From positions 124,001-188,000 of the forward strand of contig NZ_JBGEDP010000002.1 of the NCBI RefSeq assembly GCF_041206865.1: 64,000 bases of DNA. The letters are read 5' to 3'. A program made the translations under genes and the position numbers. The notes beneath the pieces are model-generated. The model was not told where the DNA came from, searched no databases, and saw only the letters and a list, made by a program, of their open reading frames with translations. The DNA comes from Mycobacterium sp. HUMS_12744610. GTDB taxonomy: Bacteria; Actinomycetota; Actinomycetes; Mycobacteriales; Mycobacteriaceae. Below, piece after piece: positions 45,000 to 53,088 of this stretch; the stretch's first letter is position 1; the number at the start of each line of letters is the position of its first letter.

Positions 45000-45301
45000 G
45001 TGGAGTCTCCTTGCCTGCGTGCGATTTTCGTAGGGTCACTGGCATGTGCGCCCAGGGTGTTGCGCCCCTGGGTGCGGCCGGGTTGGCGCTGTGTTGTGCT
45101 CCTTGCGTCATTGCGGATTTGGCGTAGTCGTTCTCGGGTGTAGCCGGTGCGTCGAACGAGTTCGGCTTGGGTGCCGCGGGGGCCTGCGTCGAGCCGCCGA
45201 CGTATCACGTCGTGTAGGGCTTCGAGGGCTTCGGCTTCGGCCGTGCGGGCCCGTTGCAGGCGTGTGAGGGCGCGGTCAAGGTCATCCACGTTACTAAGCA
45301 T
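44996..45301 (-). CDS. Helix-turn-helix regulator
   Basis: A 101-aa protein from ATG 45301. The N-terminal helix (LDRALTRLQRARTAEAEALE) precedes an HTH (TQAELVRRTGYTRERLRQIR). The tail is basic and Gln/Arg-rich. It is divergent from the gene at 45359, with palindromic boxes in the 57 bp between. It is a likely repressor of both directions. Confidence 0.65.
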   Translation of the reverse strand: MLSNVDDLDRALTRLQRARTAEAEALEALHDVIRRRLDAGPRGTQAELVRRTGYTRERLRQIRNDARSTTQRQPGRTQGRNTLGAHASDPTKIARRQGDST

Positions 45302-45307
45302 AATCCA

Positions 45308-45352
45308 TTTGGCCAACTTCACTTGGCATATGCCAACTGCGTTTGGCATACT
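45308..45352. promoter_or_regulatory. Divergent promoter with TTGGC boxes
   Basis: A perfect palindrome TTGGCATATGCCAA (45323-45336) lies between TTTGGCCAA (45308-45316) and TTTGGCATA (45342-45350). For the rightward gene, TTGGCA (45323-45328), 18 bp and CATACT (45347-45352) form a promoter with ATG 45359 just 6 nt on. Operator and promoter overlap. Confidence 0.6.
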
Positions 45353-45358
45353 GGGGTC

Positions 45359-46636
45359 ATGATCGCCAGCCCCCAGATGGTCGAGACCCACGAGTGGGAG
45401 ATCCCGGCCTACAAACTGGATGCATTCCAGGCCAAGATCGCCCAGGCCAACAAGAAGCTGGCCCGGGCCGGCCTGGACGCCCGTTTCGAGGTCTCCTACG
45501 AAGAGTTCGAGGTCAAGAAGAACGTCTCGGATGTCGATCGCTTCGTGGTGAGCGGGCATGACGCGGTGTATGTCTACGAGCCCTGGGTGCGCGCCACCTT
45601 GACCGGTCCGCTGACACTGCGGCACGGACATTTCACGTTTGTCGCCAGCTTGGTCGCCGAGGAAGCTGGCATCACCGTCCACTCCGCTCCCGGCCAGGAA
45701 CTGGGCGGTTACGCCCCCAAAGGCACCAACGATTGCGATCACTGCAACGTCGCCCGGTCCCGCACACGGCTGTACCTGGTGCGCGATGAGCGGGACCGCT
45801 CAATCGTCCAGTTGGGGCACTCCTGCATCGAGCTCTACACCGGTATCGCCCCGAAAGGGCTGTGGGCGTTGACTTTCGACGAGGATCTAGCGGGCTTCAC
45901 GCGCGACGATCTCGACGGCGGATTCGGTCCGCGCTCCTACGGCGCTTCGGTCGACCTGGTGCTGGCGTATGCCTTCGCCCACTCGGACAAGGGCCGCGCC
46001 TACGTCCCCTCATCGGGCTTCGGGGTCTCGACGGTCTCGCAGGTCCGCACCAGCCTGTTCTCCGATATCAACCGGCTCAAGGAAGCCGACCGCGCCTACT
46101 ACATCGCCAAGGGCGCCGAGGCGGCTACCTACCTCGCCGACACGGGTTTGATCGCCGCGATCAAGGCTGCCGTCACCGAGACCGCAGAAGATAGCGATTA
46201 CGGACGCAACCTGCGGATCGTCCTGGCCGGCGACCATGTGTCCGGCCGCAACGTGGGCATCCTGGCGTCCCTGGTCAAGGTCTACGCCCGCCAGCAGCAG
46301 CTCGAAGCCGAACGCAAGGCACACCCAGTCGTGGCCGGCTTCATCGGCGAGGTCGGCGAGCGGGTCCGGGACATCTCAGCGACCGCCAAGACGGTTGTGT
46401 ACTCCGAAGGCGACTACGGCATGAAGACGTTCCTGGTCGCCATCACCGACTACGGGCACACCGTGGTGTGGAATGCCAGCAAGGCGCTCGACATCGAGGT
46501 CGGTGACACGTTCACAATGGGCGCGGCCACCGTCAAGGCGCACGAGAACTACCACGGCGTCGACCAGAGCGTGATCACGCGTCCGTCGAAACTCGCAATC
46601 AGCCCCACCGCAGCACCGTCGCTGGCATCAGGCTGA
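45359..46636 (+). CDS. Unknown plasmid/phage-type protein with a zinc-finger-like Cys pair
   Basis: A 425-aa protein from the leaderless ATG 45359. It contains ETHEWEIPAYKLDAFQAKIA, then GTNDCDHCNVARSRTRLYLV, a CxxC that resembles a treble-clef finger, and a later GHSCIELYTG. The C-terminal 90 residues (AKTVVYSEGDYGMKTFLVAI and DTFTMGAATVKAH) look like an OB-fold. Proteins of this layout occur on actinobacterial plasmids and phages. Nucleic-acid binding is likely; function unknown. Confidence 0.55.
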   Translation: MIASPQMVETHEWEIPAYKLDAFQAKIAQANKKLARAGLDARFEVSYEEFEVKKNVSDVDRFVVSGHDAVYVYEPWVRATLTGPLTLRHGHFTFVASLVAEEAGITVHSAPGQELGGYAPKGTNDCDHCNVARSRTRLYLVRDERDRSIVQLGHSCIELYTGIAPKGLWALTFDEDLAGFTRDDLDGGFGPRSYGASVDLVLAYAFAHSDKGRAYVPSSGFGVSTVSQVRTSLFSDINRLKEADRAYYIAKGAEAATYLADTGLIAAIKAAVTETAEDSDYGRNLRIVLAGDHVSGRNVGILASLVKVYARQQQLEAERKAHPVVAGFIGEVGERVRDISATAKTVVYSEGDYGMKTFLVAITDYGHTVVWNASKALDIEVGDTFTMGAATVKAHENYHGVDQSVITRPSKLAISPTAAPSLASG

Positions 46637-46690
46637 CATAGGTATCAAATCCGGTACAACGCAACGTTCATCGGAGATTGCGGGAACATA

Positions 46691-46852
46691 GTGCGCGCGA
46701 ATGCAGACGACCTCCTCTGCGATGGAACGTGTTCGGATTTTCGGTACTTCGACGATGAGTGGAGCATCTGGATCTGCTCGCTCTGCGACCGACCACTGGC
46801 GGTCACCGATGCCGAACCGAGCCGCAAGCTGACAGAAGAAAGGGCGAGATGA
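46691..46852 (+). CDS. Small zinc-ribbon-like protein
   Basis: A 53-aa protein from GTG 46691: VRANADDLLCDGTCSDFRYF, then WICSLCDRPL. The CxxxC...CxxC arrangement suggests a zinc ribbon. The tail is charged. Its TGA overlaps the ATG of the next gene (ATGA), supporting real translation. Confidence 0.5.
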   Translation: MRANADDLLCDGTCSDFRYFDDEWSIWICSLCDRPLAVTDAEPSRKLTEERAR

Positions 46853-47058
46853 AGTACACCGTGGTCATGGTCGCGGGCGCGACAATCGTGGTCGACGTGG
46901 AGGCCGACAGTCCCGACGCAGCTCGCGAGCGAGCCTGCGAAGAAGCCTATGCGTCGCTGTGTCACCAGTGCGCGCATGACGTCACCCTTGGCGATGAATG
47001 GGAGCCAATCCAAGTAACCGATGCCGCGGGCGAAGTCCTCTGGCACGACCCGACATAA
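46849..47058 (+). CDS. Unknown 69-aa protein
   Basis: Starts at ATG 46849 (MKYTVVMVAGATIVVDVEAD). A beta-strand followed by a helix with Cys and His (AYASLCHQCAHDVTLGDEWE). This resembles small phage proteins with an xTVxVxVxxxVxVEAxs pattern. Coupled to the upstream zinc-ribbon gene. Confidence 0.5.
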   Translation: MKYTVVMVAGATIVVDVEADSPDAARERACEEAYASLCHQCAHDVTLGDEWEPIQVTDAAGEVLWHDPT

Positions 47059-47090
47059 GCACCGAACCGGCAAGAAGGCGAGGACACGAC

Positions 47091-47243
47091 ATGCCTAGCA
47101 ACTACCCCACCGTCGAAGAGCTGGTGGCAGAAGGCGTCCCAAGAAACGTCGCAGTGCTAATCCAGCCATTCCTCAACAGGTGGGCCAGCGAAGTCGGCGA
47201 CCTGTCACGGGGCATACGGTCGACCCTCGCCCGACAGGAATAA
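47091..47243 (+). CDS. Unknown 50-aa protein
   Basis: From ATG 47091, with AGGCGAGG upstream: MPSNYPTVEELVAEGVPRNV, then a helix with Trp. Third gene of the small operon beginning at 46691. No family recognised. Confidence 0.45.
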   Translation: MPSNYPTVEELVAEGVPRNVAVLIQPFLNRWASEVGDLSRGIRSTLARQE

Positions 47244-47305
47244 CTGCGCCTATTGGCCATAGCTGAGATAAGGTCGGCGTCCCAGGGCGCGCCCTGCTGG
47301 TGGTT

Positions 47306-47563
47306 TCAGTAGTGGTAGCGAGCCTTGAGGATCTTTATCTCCTCGTCGTTGGCGCGATATACGAGGCGGTGCTCGTCGTCGATCCGCCGCGACCAATACC
47401 CGGACAGCTCGCCTTTGAGGGGCTCTGGTTTTCCGATGCCCGTGAACGGATCGCGCTGAATCTCGCTGAGGAGTCGGGTGATTCGCCGGGCCATCTTTCG
47501 GTCGGATGCCAACCAGAACAGGAAGTCGTCCCAGGCATCCGGATCGAAGTTGATGTTCCTCAC
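47306..47563 (-). CDS. relK: YoeB/RelK-family mRNA interferase toxin
   Basis: An 85-aa protein: [20 protein letters not shown], then [20 protein letters not shown] and RLVYR, ending ARYHY. This is the complete YoeB fold with the C-terminal catalytic His-Tyr. From memory it is very close to M. tuberculosis RelK (Rv3358). It cleaves mRNA at the ribosome. Start overlaps the antitoxin stop. Confidence 0.92.
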   Translation of the reverse strand: MRNINFDPDAWDDFLFWLASDRKMARRITRLLSEIQRDPFTGIGKPEPLKGELSGYWSRRIDDEHRLVYRANDEEIKILKARYHY

Positions 47564-47844
47564 GCCTCTCCGCCGGCCATCTCCTGCAGTTCGCGAATCG
47601 TTGTGGTGTGCTCGGCCGACGCAGCATGGCCGGTCTTATCACGTGCGACGGCATCCATGAGTCGGCGCGCATTCTCTGGCGAGCGCAGAAGGTAGACGGT
47701 TTCCATCCAAGCGTCGTAGTCGTCGGCCGACATGAGCACGGCGTCCCCTGCCTTGGAGGTGATGCGGACAGGTTCGTGGTCGTTGTTTACCTGTTCGAGG
47801 AGCGGAAAGAGGCGCTGACGCGCTTCGCTGGCGCTGATTGCCAT
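47560..47844 (-). CDS. relJ: YefM/RelJ-family antitoxin
   Basis: A 94-aa protein from ATG 47844. [20 protein letters not shown], then [19 protein letters not shown], is the Phd/YefM DNA-binding fold. The C-terminal tail ([13 protein letters not shown]) binds the toxin. It is close to Rv3357. GTAC-rich operator sequence is just upstream. Confidence 0.92.
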   Translation of the reverse strand: MAISASEARQRLFPLLEQVNNDHEPVRITSKAGDAVLMSADDYDAWMETVYLLRSPENARRLMDAVARDKTGHAASAEHTTTIRELQEMAGGEA

Positions 47845-47867
47845 GTTCAAACCACCTTGAGCGAGTC

Positions 47868-47908
47868 GTACAGGGATATCGTACCGCTATTGTACGGTAC
47901 TCCCGTAC
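47868..47908. promoter_or_regulatory. GTAC-rich operator of relJK
   Basis: Five GTAC words (47868, 47881, 47892, 47897, 47905) lie within 41 bp upstream of the antitoxin. YefM-type antitoxins bind palindromes with TGTAC cores (established for E. coli YefM). The minus-strand TACGAT inside may be the -10. Confidence 0.5.
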
Positions 47909-48159
47909 TGGTGGTATCCAGGCGGCTGTGAGTGCGTCCTAGTTCCTCGCGTGCATGGCATGGCCGAGTTTCATGACATTTTCATCTGTGATGCGCATCG
48001 CCGATGGGGTTAATGCCCTGCGCGTATACGCCTATTTGGCGACGGGGCACGGGTAGTTTGAACGCGAAATATTTCACCTCCGCACCTATACGATCTCCAC
48101 AGTCTGTCCGCGGCTGATCAGCGGGCTTCCCTGGCGCCGGCCCGCTTAGGACCGAGGTC

Positions 48160-48606
48160 ATGGTTCAGACGCTGCATGCCAGCCACACCGGGAGTTTGTA
48201 CCTGACCCAGCTGTACGGGATCGCCGACCTCGCGGACCTCGTCCGTGAGCACCGTCTGGAAAGTCTCACCAGTGCTGACGGGCGAATTGTCTTTTGGTTC
48301 AGCGCTCACCGAACCATCCGGCTGGTGAACCGCCAGGCGGTCAAATTCCTGCTTTCCACGAAAAATTTCACAGCGCGACAAGTGCCGTTGCTGCTCGGCA
48401 ATGTTGTGCTGTCTGGCCGCGACGCCAGTGGCGGTCTGGCGGATCTCACCGATGAGCAGGTGCGTTGGCTGGTCGACATGGAACTCGGCGTCCGCGACGA
48501 CTGGGTACTGGGCAGGCGGTTCGCCGAATACGGGCGCCAGCAGCGGCGGCGCTCCCGGGACGAAGAGGCGGCGCGCTGGGCGGCCCTATTGCAGCCGCCG
48601 TCATGA
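48160..48606 (+). CDS. Unknown protein, paralogue of 38803-39273
   Basis: A 148-aa protein from ATG 48160. RIVFWFSAHRTIRLVNRQAV, then VPLLLGNVVLSG and LTDEQVRWLVD, matches the gene at 38803-39273. It ends in a basic helix. Coupled to the next gene (ATGA at 48603). The 220 bp upstream (47936-48159) hold no convincing gene. Confidence 0.6.
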   Translation: MVQTLHASHTGSLYLTQLYGIADLADLVREHRLESLTSADGRIVFWFSAHRTIRLVNRQAVKFLLSTKNFTARQVPLLLGNVVLSGRDASGGLADLTDEQVRWLVDMELGVRDDWVLGRRFAEYGRQQRRRSRDEEAARWAALLQPPS

Positions 48607-49163
48607 GCGCACAGCTCCCCCCGGAATTCATGTCTGATGGTGCATCTGCGGTCTGGGAGACTGGACACATGACCGCGCTGAGTCCTTTCGATGGCGGCCG
48701 CCACTTGGCCCATCTCATGACCGATGTCGGCGTAGTTGGTATCCCGCGCTGGTCCGGTCAGTCCTCCACCGCCGTCGAGCTGCTTCCCGTCACCTACGAG
48801 GGTGTGACGTCTTGCCCTGTCGACGTCCATCTCGTGGACTACGACCTGACGGTTCGCGCACCGCTGGATTGCCTTGCGCACCTTCATGAGTGCTCTGAGG
48901 CCAGTTGTCTACAGGTGTGGCGGCGCGCCTTGCGGCGGGCCAATCGCAGGCGTGGGCCCGGTCCGGATTTTTCGTTGTTCTGGTGGGATCGTGACGGTCC
49001 TGGATCGGCGGTCCTCACCCACTACGCGGACATCACTGCGCTCGAATACCCAACACGACGGGCATGGACGGTGATGTCGTTGACATCGTGGAACATCGCG
49101 GACTGGCGAATCATCAACGGCCACACGTCATCTGCCGCATCCGCCGACACGCCGCGTGTGTAA
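48603..49163 (+). CDS. Unknown protein with HECSEASC motif
   Basis: A 186-aa protein from ATG 48603. The central CLAHLHECSEASCLQVWRRA is shared with 37603-38238 (AHHRECAETSC). The Trp-rich C-terminus (FSLFWWDRDG, then TSWNIADWRI) suggests a beta structure. At both loci it occurs near a member of the 38803/48160 family, which hints at a duplicated two-gene unit. Confidence 0.55.
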   Translation: MSAQLPPEFMSDGASAVWETGHMTALSPFDGGRHLAHLMTDVGVVGIPRWSGQSSTAVELLPVTYEGVTSCPVDVHLVDYDLTVRAPLDCLAHLHECSEASCLQVWRRALRRANRRRGPGPDFSLFWWDRDGPGSAVLTHYADITALEYPTRRAWTVMSLTSWNIADWRIINGHTSSAASADTPRV

Positions 49164-49174
49164 GGCCCGGCAGG

Positions 49175-49912
49175 TCACCAATCCCACGGTCGCCGGATCG
49201 GCTCCAACGTGGGGTCGTCGCGCTCAAGCCTGACCCGGATCTTCTCCAACAGATCTGCCGTCGCCGGGTAGAGCCCGGGCTGGCGCCAGGCATCGTCGAG
49301 CGACCCCAACGGCACGCGGCGGCGGCCGTCCAGATCGGGATGATCCGGCGGATACATCTGGTGCGCACGGCATTTCTCATTGATCGCGACGGTGATTCCG
49401 TCGGCGCTGGGAAGCAGGAAATGTATTGGGTACCACCGGCCGAGCCACCGGAAATCCTCATCGTCGTAGCCCCACGCCCGCGCGAACGGCGGCGCCAGGA
49501 GATGCCCGTCTTTGGCGTACTTGGCAGATCCGTCCGGCCACACGTAGTCGGGTGACAATACTTCGACGATCTGGCGGGCGGTCGGCAACTCGGACTCGCT
49601 CACCACTTCGACGGACACCGATTTGACTGGGCCGCGGAATCGGACACCGAGGTTCGGAAAATCCGGATCCACCTCCGCCGCCAGACCGCCGGGATCGACC
49701 TCGCACACCGCCTGGCCTCCACCAAGTGTGCTGAACGCCAATGCCACGTCCCAGGACGTGCTGGCGTACACGTACTCCCGGCACTCCAGGGGCGCGTTAG
49801 GCCGCGCCGGCAGCCCCCGCATCGCGGCTGTTTCAATCTTGCGGACCGCGAACGGCGCGGGGCATGCGCCGAGGCCGTGCCAATACCTGACGCGGCCCCT
49901 CGGCTTTTTCAT
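49175..49912 (-). CDS. ADP-ribosyltransferase-like protein (Arr-type fold)
   Basis: A 245-aa protein. VRYWHGLGACPAPF near the N-terminus, YVYASTSWDVALAFSTLGGG, then AVCEVDPGGLAAEVDPDFPN and GPVKSVSVEVV follow the order of strands in Arr-like ADP-ribosyltransferases (H-Y-D type). The rest is an extension. Target unknown; it is not a full match to rifampicin-modifying Arr. It overlaps the upstream small gene by 4 nt. Confidence 0.55.
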   Translation of the reverse strand: MKKPRGRVRYWHGLGACPAPFAVRKIETAAMRGLPARPNAPLECREYVYASTSWDVALAFSTLGGGQAVCEVDPGGLAAEVDPDFPNLGVRFRGPVKSVSVEVVSESELPTARQIVEVLSPDYVWPDGSAKYAKDGHLLAPPFARAWGYDDEDFRWLGRWYPIHFLLPSADGITVAINEKCRAHQMYPPDHPDLDGRRRVPLGSLDDAWRQPGLYPATADLLEKIRVRLERDDPTLEPIRRPWDW

Positions 49913-50136
49913 GGGCCTATCCCCGCCTCTGATAGAGCGTCTGCGGGCAGGCGCTGCCAGGCGGGGACGTCACGGTAGGCGACGAACAACTCCGCGTCAC
50001 CGGGCTCGCTCTCCTGTTCCAGCTTGGTCATCTCGGCGATCGCACCCGGAAGCCACGCCGTTTCTTGCCCGATCACACGCAGATCACCTTCCGGTCCGAA
50101 ATATCCTGGTACGTAGAGGCGTGTCGCAGTGGTCAT
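49909..50136 (-). CDS. Unknown 75-aa protein
   Basis: From ATG 50136: MTTATRLYVPGYFGPEGDLR, then an acidic helix and LFVAYRDVPAWQRLPADALS. It overlaps genes on both sides, so it belongs to the operon 50489-49175. It may be an antitoxin-like partner of the ADP-ribosyltransferase-like protein, but nothing in the sequence proves it. Confidence 0.5.
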   Translation of the reverse strand: MTTATRLYVPGYFGPEGDLRVIGQETAWLPGAIAEMTKLEQESEPGDAELFVAYRDVPAWQRLPADALSEAGIGP

Positions 50137-50489
50137 CGTTGGTCCTTCTTGTTGGCGCTGTGGTCGTTGACGACGCGGATCCCCCACCGGCGGGTGGGGT
50201 CTAGGTGCCGCAAGGGTGTCTGGTTGAACACGCGCCGTGCGATCGGGTTGGGCCAGCTGTGATGCTTGTAGGCGTACATCCAGTGCCCAGCCAGCCATAA
50301 CGTGAGTCCACCGACGAACGCTGCGAAACATGTTGCGGCGGAACCCAATTGGTTGTGGGTGCCGTAGACCACCATGCCCACCAAACCCAGTAGTGCGAAG
50401 AACAGGCCGAAGAGGCGGGCGATGATCGAGCCGAACAGCCCCGCGGCCAGTGCGACGACGACGGCGCCGGCGAGGTAGGCGAAGATCAT
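50133..50489 (-). CDS. Three-pass membrane protein
   Basis: A 118-aa protein. Helices: YLAGAVVVALAAGLFGSIIA, LFGLFFALLGLVGMVVYG and ATCFAAFVGGLTLWLAGHWM. A basic cytoplasmic tail (LRHLDPTRRWGIRVVNDHSA). First gene of the operon with 49909 and 49175. Confidence 0.6.
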   Translation of the reverse strand: MIFAYLAGAVVVALAAGLFGSIIARLFGLFFALLGLVGMVVYGTHNQLGSAATCFAAFVGGLTLWLAGHWMYAYKHHSWPNPIARRVFNQTPLRHLDPTRRWGIRVVNDHSANKKDQR

Positions 50490-50542
50490 TTTTCAATCAT
50501 CACCCAAGGTCGGTGGATCAGGGCGCACCTGTTTGTAGCGGG

Positions 50543-51130
50543 TCAGTTCTCGCCGGGTTGGCCGGGGAAGGCGGGTCGGTGGGAGGGCCGCACGCTGATG
50601 TCGGGTCCACGGGTCTGTGGTGTCGTCACGTTCGGGCGCTCCGGGCTCGGGGTGCGCGGGTAGTAGGTGCGTGGGTAATTCGGCTGCGCCGGCGGCGGCT
50701 CCTCGCTCGGCGGAGGCGGCGGGGGTGGGGGCGGTGGTGCGCTGGTCACCGGCGTCGTAGTGGTCGTCGGGGATGTCGGCGTCGGCGGCGCCGGTGCGGG
50801 ATTGTCGCGGGCGGCCGGTTCGCGGGTCATCAAGATCATGACCGCAGTGATGAGGGCGAGCAGGGCCACGAGGATGACAGCCAGGATGGCCGTTGTTCGG
50901 CGATTCGGGGACCAGGATGTCCGCGACGAGCGGACCGCGGTGGTGAGGCCGATGTCGGTGGCCCACGGGTCGGGGTTAGTGGCTGTCGGTGCCCAGGCGG
51001 CGGGGTCGGGAGGGGTGGATCCTCTCCAGAGGTCGGGGTCGGTGGCCGGGTCCGGGTCGCGAATCAGTGGGGGCCGTGACGGCGTGTCGCTGGTGCGGGG
51101 ACGTGAAGGGGAATCGACTGGTCTTTCCAC
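50543..51130 (-). CDS. Single-pass membrane protein with Pro-rich outer domain
   Basis: A 195-aa protein. A Pro/Asp-rich N-terminal 80 residues, one membrane helix (TTAILAVILVALLALITAVM), then a Pro/Thr-rich tail with a run of more than ten Pro (after PVTSA). The topology resembles mycobacterial envelope-anchored proteins. No catalytic domain. Confidence 0.6.
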   Translation of the reverse strand: MERPVDSPSRPRTSDTPSRPPLIRDPDPATDPDLWRGSTPPDPAAWAPTATNPDPWATDIGLTTAVRSSRTSWSPNRRTTAILAVILVALLALITAVMILMTREPAARDNPAPAPPTPTSPTTTTTPVTSAPPPPPPPPPPSEEPPPAQPNYPRTYYPRTPSPERPNVTTPQTRGPDISVRPSHRPAFPGQPGEN

Positions 51131-51150
51131 CTGCCCCTACCTGTAGCCGT

Positions 51151-51178
51151 CATGCCACTTTGACGCCATAATTGTGGC
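51151..51178 (+). promoter_or_regulatory. Operator/promoter of the antitoxin-mazF operon
   Basis: GCCAC (51154-51158) and GTGGC (51174-51178) are inverted, and a nearer GCCA (51165-51168) pairs with the same TGGC. A -10-like CATAAT (51167-51172) stands 6 nt before ATG 51179, so transcription is probably leaderless. Confidence 0.5.
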
Positions 51179-51415
51179 ATGGCGCGCGTGCGACTGTCCA
51201 CGACAGTGGATGCCGACCTGATCGGTGCTGCCCGGCACTTACGCCCTGGTACGAAAGACGCACCGTTGGTGGACGAGGCCCTGCGGGCACTGTTGGCGGT
51301 ACATCGTGCTGCCGAGATCGACATCAGCTACGGCGTTTATGACCAGCAGCCTCTCGACCAGCCCGACGAGTGGGGCGATCTTGCTTCGTGGCGGCGCGCC
51401 GCCGGTGCATCGTGA
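51179..51415 (+). CDS. Antitoxin (ribbon-helix-helix type) of a MazF pair
   Basis: A 78-aa protein: [20 protein letters not shown], then [20 protein letters not shown], a ribbon-helix-helix or VapB/MazE-like DNA-binding unit. The acidic, Trp-containing tail ([20 protein letters not shown]) is the toxin-binding end. Overlaps the toxin GTG. Confidence 0.75.
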   Translation: MARVRLSTTVDADLIGAARHLRPGTKDAPLVDEALRALLAVHRAAEIDISYGVYDQQPLDQPDEWGDLASWRRAAGAS

Positions 51416-51756
51416 CCGGCTTGCCCGGCCACGGTGAGGTGTGGTGGTGCGAGCTGGCGGGTATTGGTCGGCGTCCGGTGGTCGTTCTGTCACGTGACGC
51501 CGCGATCCCCAGGCTTCGTCGTGCGCTGGTCGCGCCGTGCACGACGACGTTTAGAGGATTGGCCAGCGAAGTTGTTCTTGAGCCTGGAGCGGATCCGATA
51601 CCTCGGCCGGCCGTGGTGAATCTGGACTCTGTAGAGAGCGTGTCTATTGCCATGCTCGTGGAACGTCTTGGCCGGCTTTCAGATCACCGTATGCGTTCGG
51701 TCGGTGCGGCGTTAAATGTCGCTGTCGCTTGCGATTTCGGAGGTGGTGTGACATGA
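51412..51756 (+). CDS. MazF/PemK-like endoribonuclease toxin
   Basis: A 114-aa protein from GTG 51412: [20 protein letters not shown], then [20 protein letters not shown] and [20 protein letters not shown]. This is the MazF fold with GEVW, RPVVVLS and the NxD motif. The second MazF system of the window; it differs clearly from 3447-3773. Confidence 0.82.
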   Translation: MTGLPGHGEVWWCELAGIGRRPVVVLSRDAAIPRLRRALVAPCTTTFRGLASEVVLEPGADPIPRPAVVNLDSVESVSIAMLVERLGRLSDHRMRSVGAALNVAVACDFGGGVT

Positions 51757-51938
51757 CAGAGATCGGTACGCTGCCGTATTCGGTGTTGTACACCGCGGCG
51801 CGCGATCTCGGCTACACCGAGTTGGAGGCGATGCGTTACGCCAGTGAACCTGACCTGTTCGCGGCCGACCATCCCGACGACGTTGTTGAGCTGCTCGACA
51901 CAGAGGGTGAAAGGGCAGACGACGGTGAGCCCGAGTAG
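51753..51938 (+). CDS. Unknown 61-aa acidic protein
   Basis: ATG 51753 overlaps the MazF stop. SVLYTAARDLGYTELEAMRY and an acidic C-terminus (ERADDGEPE). Third gene of the operon. Confidence 0.5.
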   Translation: MTEIGTLPYSVLYTAARDLGYTELEAMRYASEPDLFAADHPDDVVELLDTEGERADDGEPE

Positions 51939-52107
51939 CGGCGGCGGGTACTGGGTGGTCAGCGTTAACCGGGAGACCGGGCAGGCTAGCACGTCGGACT
52001 TGTTCGACGACGCCGACGCTGCCTGGCAGCACAGCATCACGATCGAAACGCCCGAGATCTACACCACGGTGGTGGACCGCCGTGTCAGACCACGCAAGGA
52101 CGGCTGA
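51925..52107 (+). CDS. Unknown 60-aa protein
   Basis: GTG 51925 overlaps the previous gene by 14 nt. GGYWVVSVNRETGQASTSDL, then a beta strand (EIYTTVVDRRV). Good codon usage. Fourth gene of the operon. Confidence 0.45.
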   Translation: MSPSSGGGYWVVSVNRETGQASTSDLFDDADAAWQHSITIETPEIYTTVVDRRVRPRKDG

Positions 52108-52355
52108 TGACTGAGCCGAACGTGTCCAGGGTGAAACCGCGGAATCCGGGTGTGCGCTTGGAGGATCTCGTCTGGCTCGTGCGTGTTCCGCACGCGCCGG
52201 CGCTGACCATGGCGTTCACCGCGGGCGAGGAGGAGTTGGCGCGGCAGCACGCGGGTCAGCATGGCGGCATTCTTGTGCCGTTGCCGGTGCCGGATCCGGT
52301 GTGGGATTGGGATGCCGGCCGCTGGTGTGGACGGGACCGCACCGACAATCTCTAG
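52107..52355 (+). CDS. Unknown 82-aa protein
   Basis: ATG 52107 overlaps the previous stop. GVRLEDLVWLVRVPHAPALT and a Trp/Asp-rich end (VWDWDAGRWCGRDR). Fifth gene of the antitoxin-mazF operon. Convergent with the next gene, ends overlapping by 4 nt. Confidence 0.45.
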   Translation: MTEPNVSRVKPRNPGVRLEDLVWLVRVPHAPALTMAFTAGEEELARQHAGQHGGILVPLPVPDPVWDWDAGRWCGRDRTDNL

Positions 52356-52816
52356 GCGCTGCTTTCCCCCAGTGTTGTTGTGTCGCTGCGGCGGTCGGCG
52401 ATTTTGTTGATGGCTTCACGTGCCCGTACGCCTGGGGTGTCGATGTCGCGGAGGCCATGGTCTGCGGCGGCGGCGCCGGAACTGAATAGTGGTACAGATG
52501 TGGTCGTGCGGTTGATGTCCAGTTCGGTGCCGTCGACGATGCCGCGGGCGGCGGCCAGGCGGAGGGCGAGCAGGTCGCTGCCGTGGCAGCCGACCCAGCC
52601 GGCGCACACTCGCGCTCGGGGGTGGTCAGCGCTGGTTTGGTGGCAGAGGAACAGGTGTGGCGGCTGGAATGGGGTGTCGGCGTCGTAGGCGGGCAATTTG
52701 GCGTATTCCTCGGCGGCCCAGATTCCGCTCGGGACGTCGCGGCGGTATGGACACGAGGCGCAGGGTTGTGGCGCTGGTCCACGCACCTGGCAACTGTTCT
52801 TCTGCGTCAGTCGCAT
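52352..52816 (-). CDS. DUF6283-like Cys-rich protein
   Basis: A 154-aa protein from ATG 52816. PCASCPYRRDVPSGIWAAEE, then FLCHQT and ARVCAGWVGCHG, gives six conserved Cys/His positions of the DUF6283 pattern (phage and plasmid proteins, role unknown; possibly an iron-sulfur or zinc site). Coupled to the DUF4031 gene (10-nt overlap). Confidence 0.7.
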   Translation of the reverse strand: MRLTQKNSCQVRGPAPQPCASCPYRRDVPSGIWAAEEYAKLPAYDADTPFQPPHLFLCHQTSADHPRARVCAGWVGCHGSDLLALRLAAARGIVDGTELDINRTTTSVPLFSSGAAAADHGLRDIDTPGVRAREAINKIADRRSDTTTLGESSA

Positions 52817-53088
52817 TGGGCCATCCGTCTTTCCGCGAGTGCGAGCGCTTCGGCGCTGAACACACCGATGGGTACCGCGCCCAGCCTGATGGCGGCGGTG
52901 CGTAGACGGTCGGTGACGTCGTAGTGCGATTCCCAGGTGCCGGGCTTCTGCGCCCATTCCTGTTTGAGTCCAAGTCTTTTGGTGAAGGCGCGGAGTTCGT
53001 CGTCGGTGTCGGCCATGAGGTGTGACCAGCGTGCGGAGATGCCGTTCACTTTGGCCGGTAGGCGCATATCGTCGACGTAGACAGTCAA
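52807..53088 (-). CDS. DUF4031 protein
   Basis: A 93-aa protein: MTVYVDDMRLPAK, then ARWSHLMADTDDELRAFTKR and GTWESHYDVTDRLRTAAIRL. All parts of the DUF4031 pattern are present (VYVDdm, SHLxAD, HYDvT). Function unknown. Start overlaps the upstream membrane protein's stop. Confidence 0.75.
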   Translation of the reverse strand: MTVYVDDMRLPAKVNGISARWSHLMADTDDELRAFTKRLGLKQEWAQKPGTWESHYDVTDRLRTAAIRLGAVPIGVFSAEALALAERRMAQCD

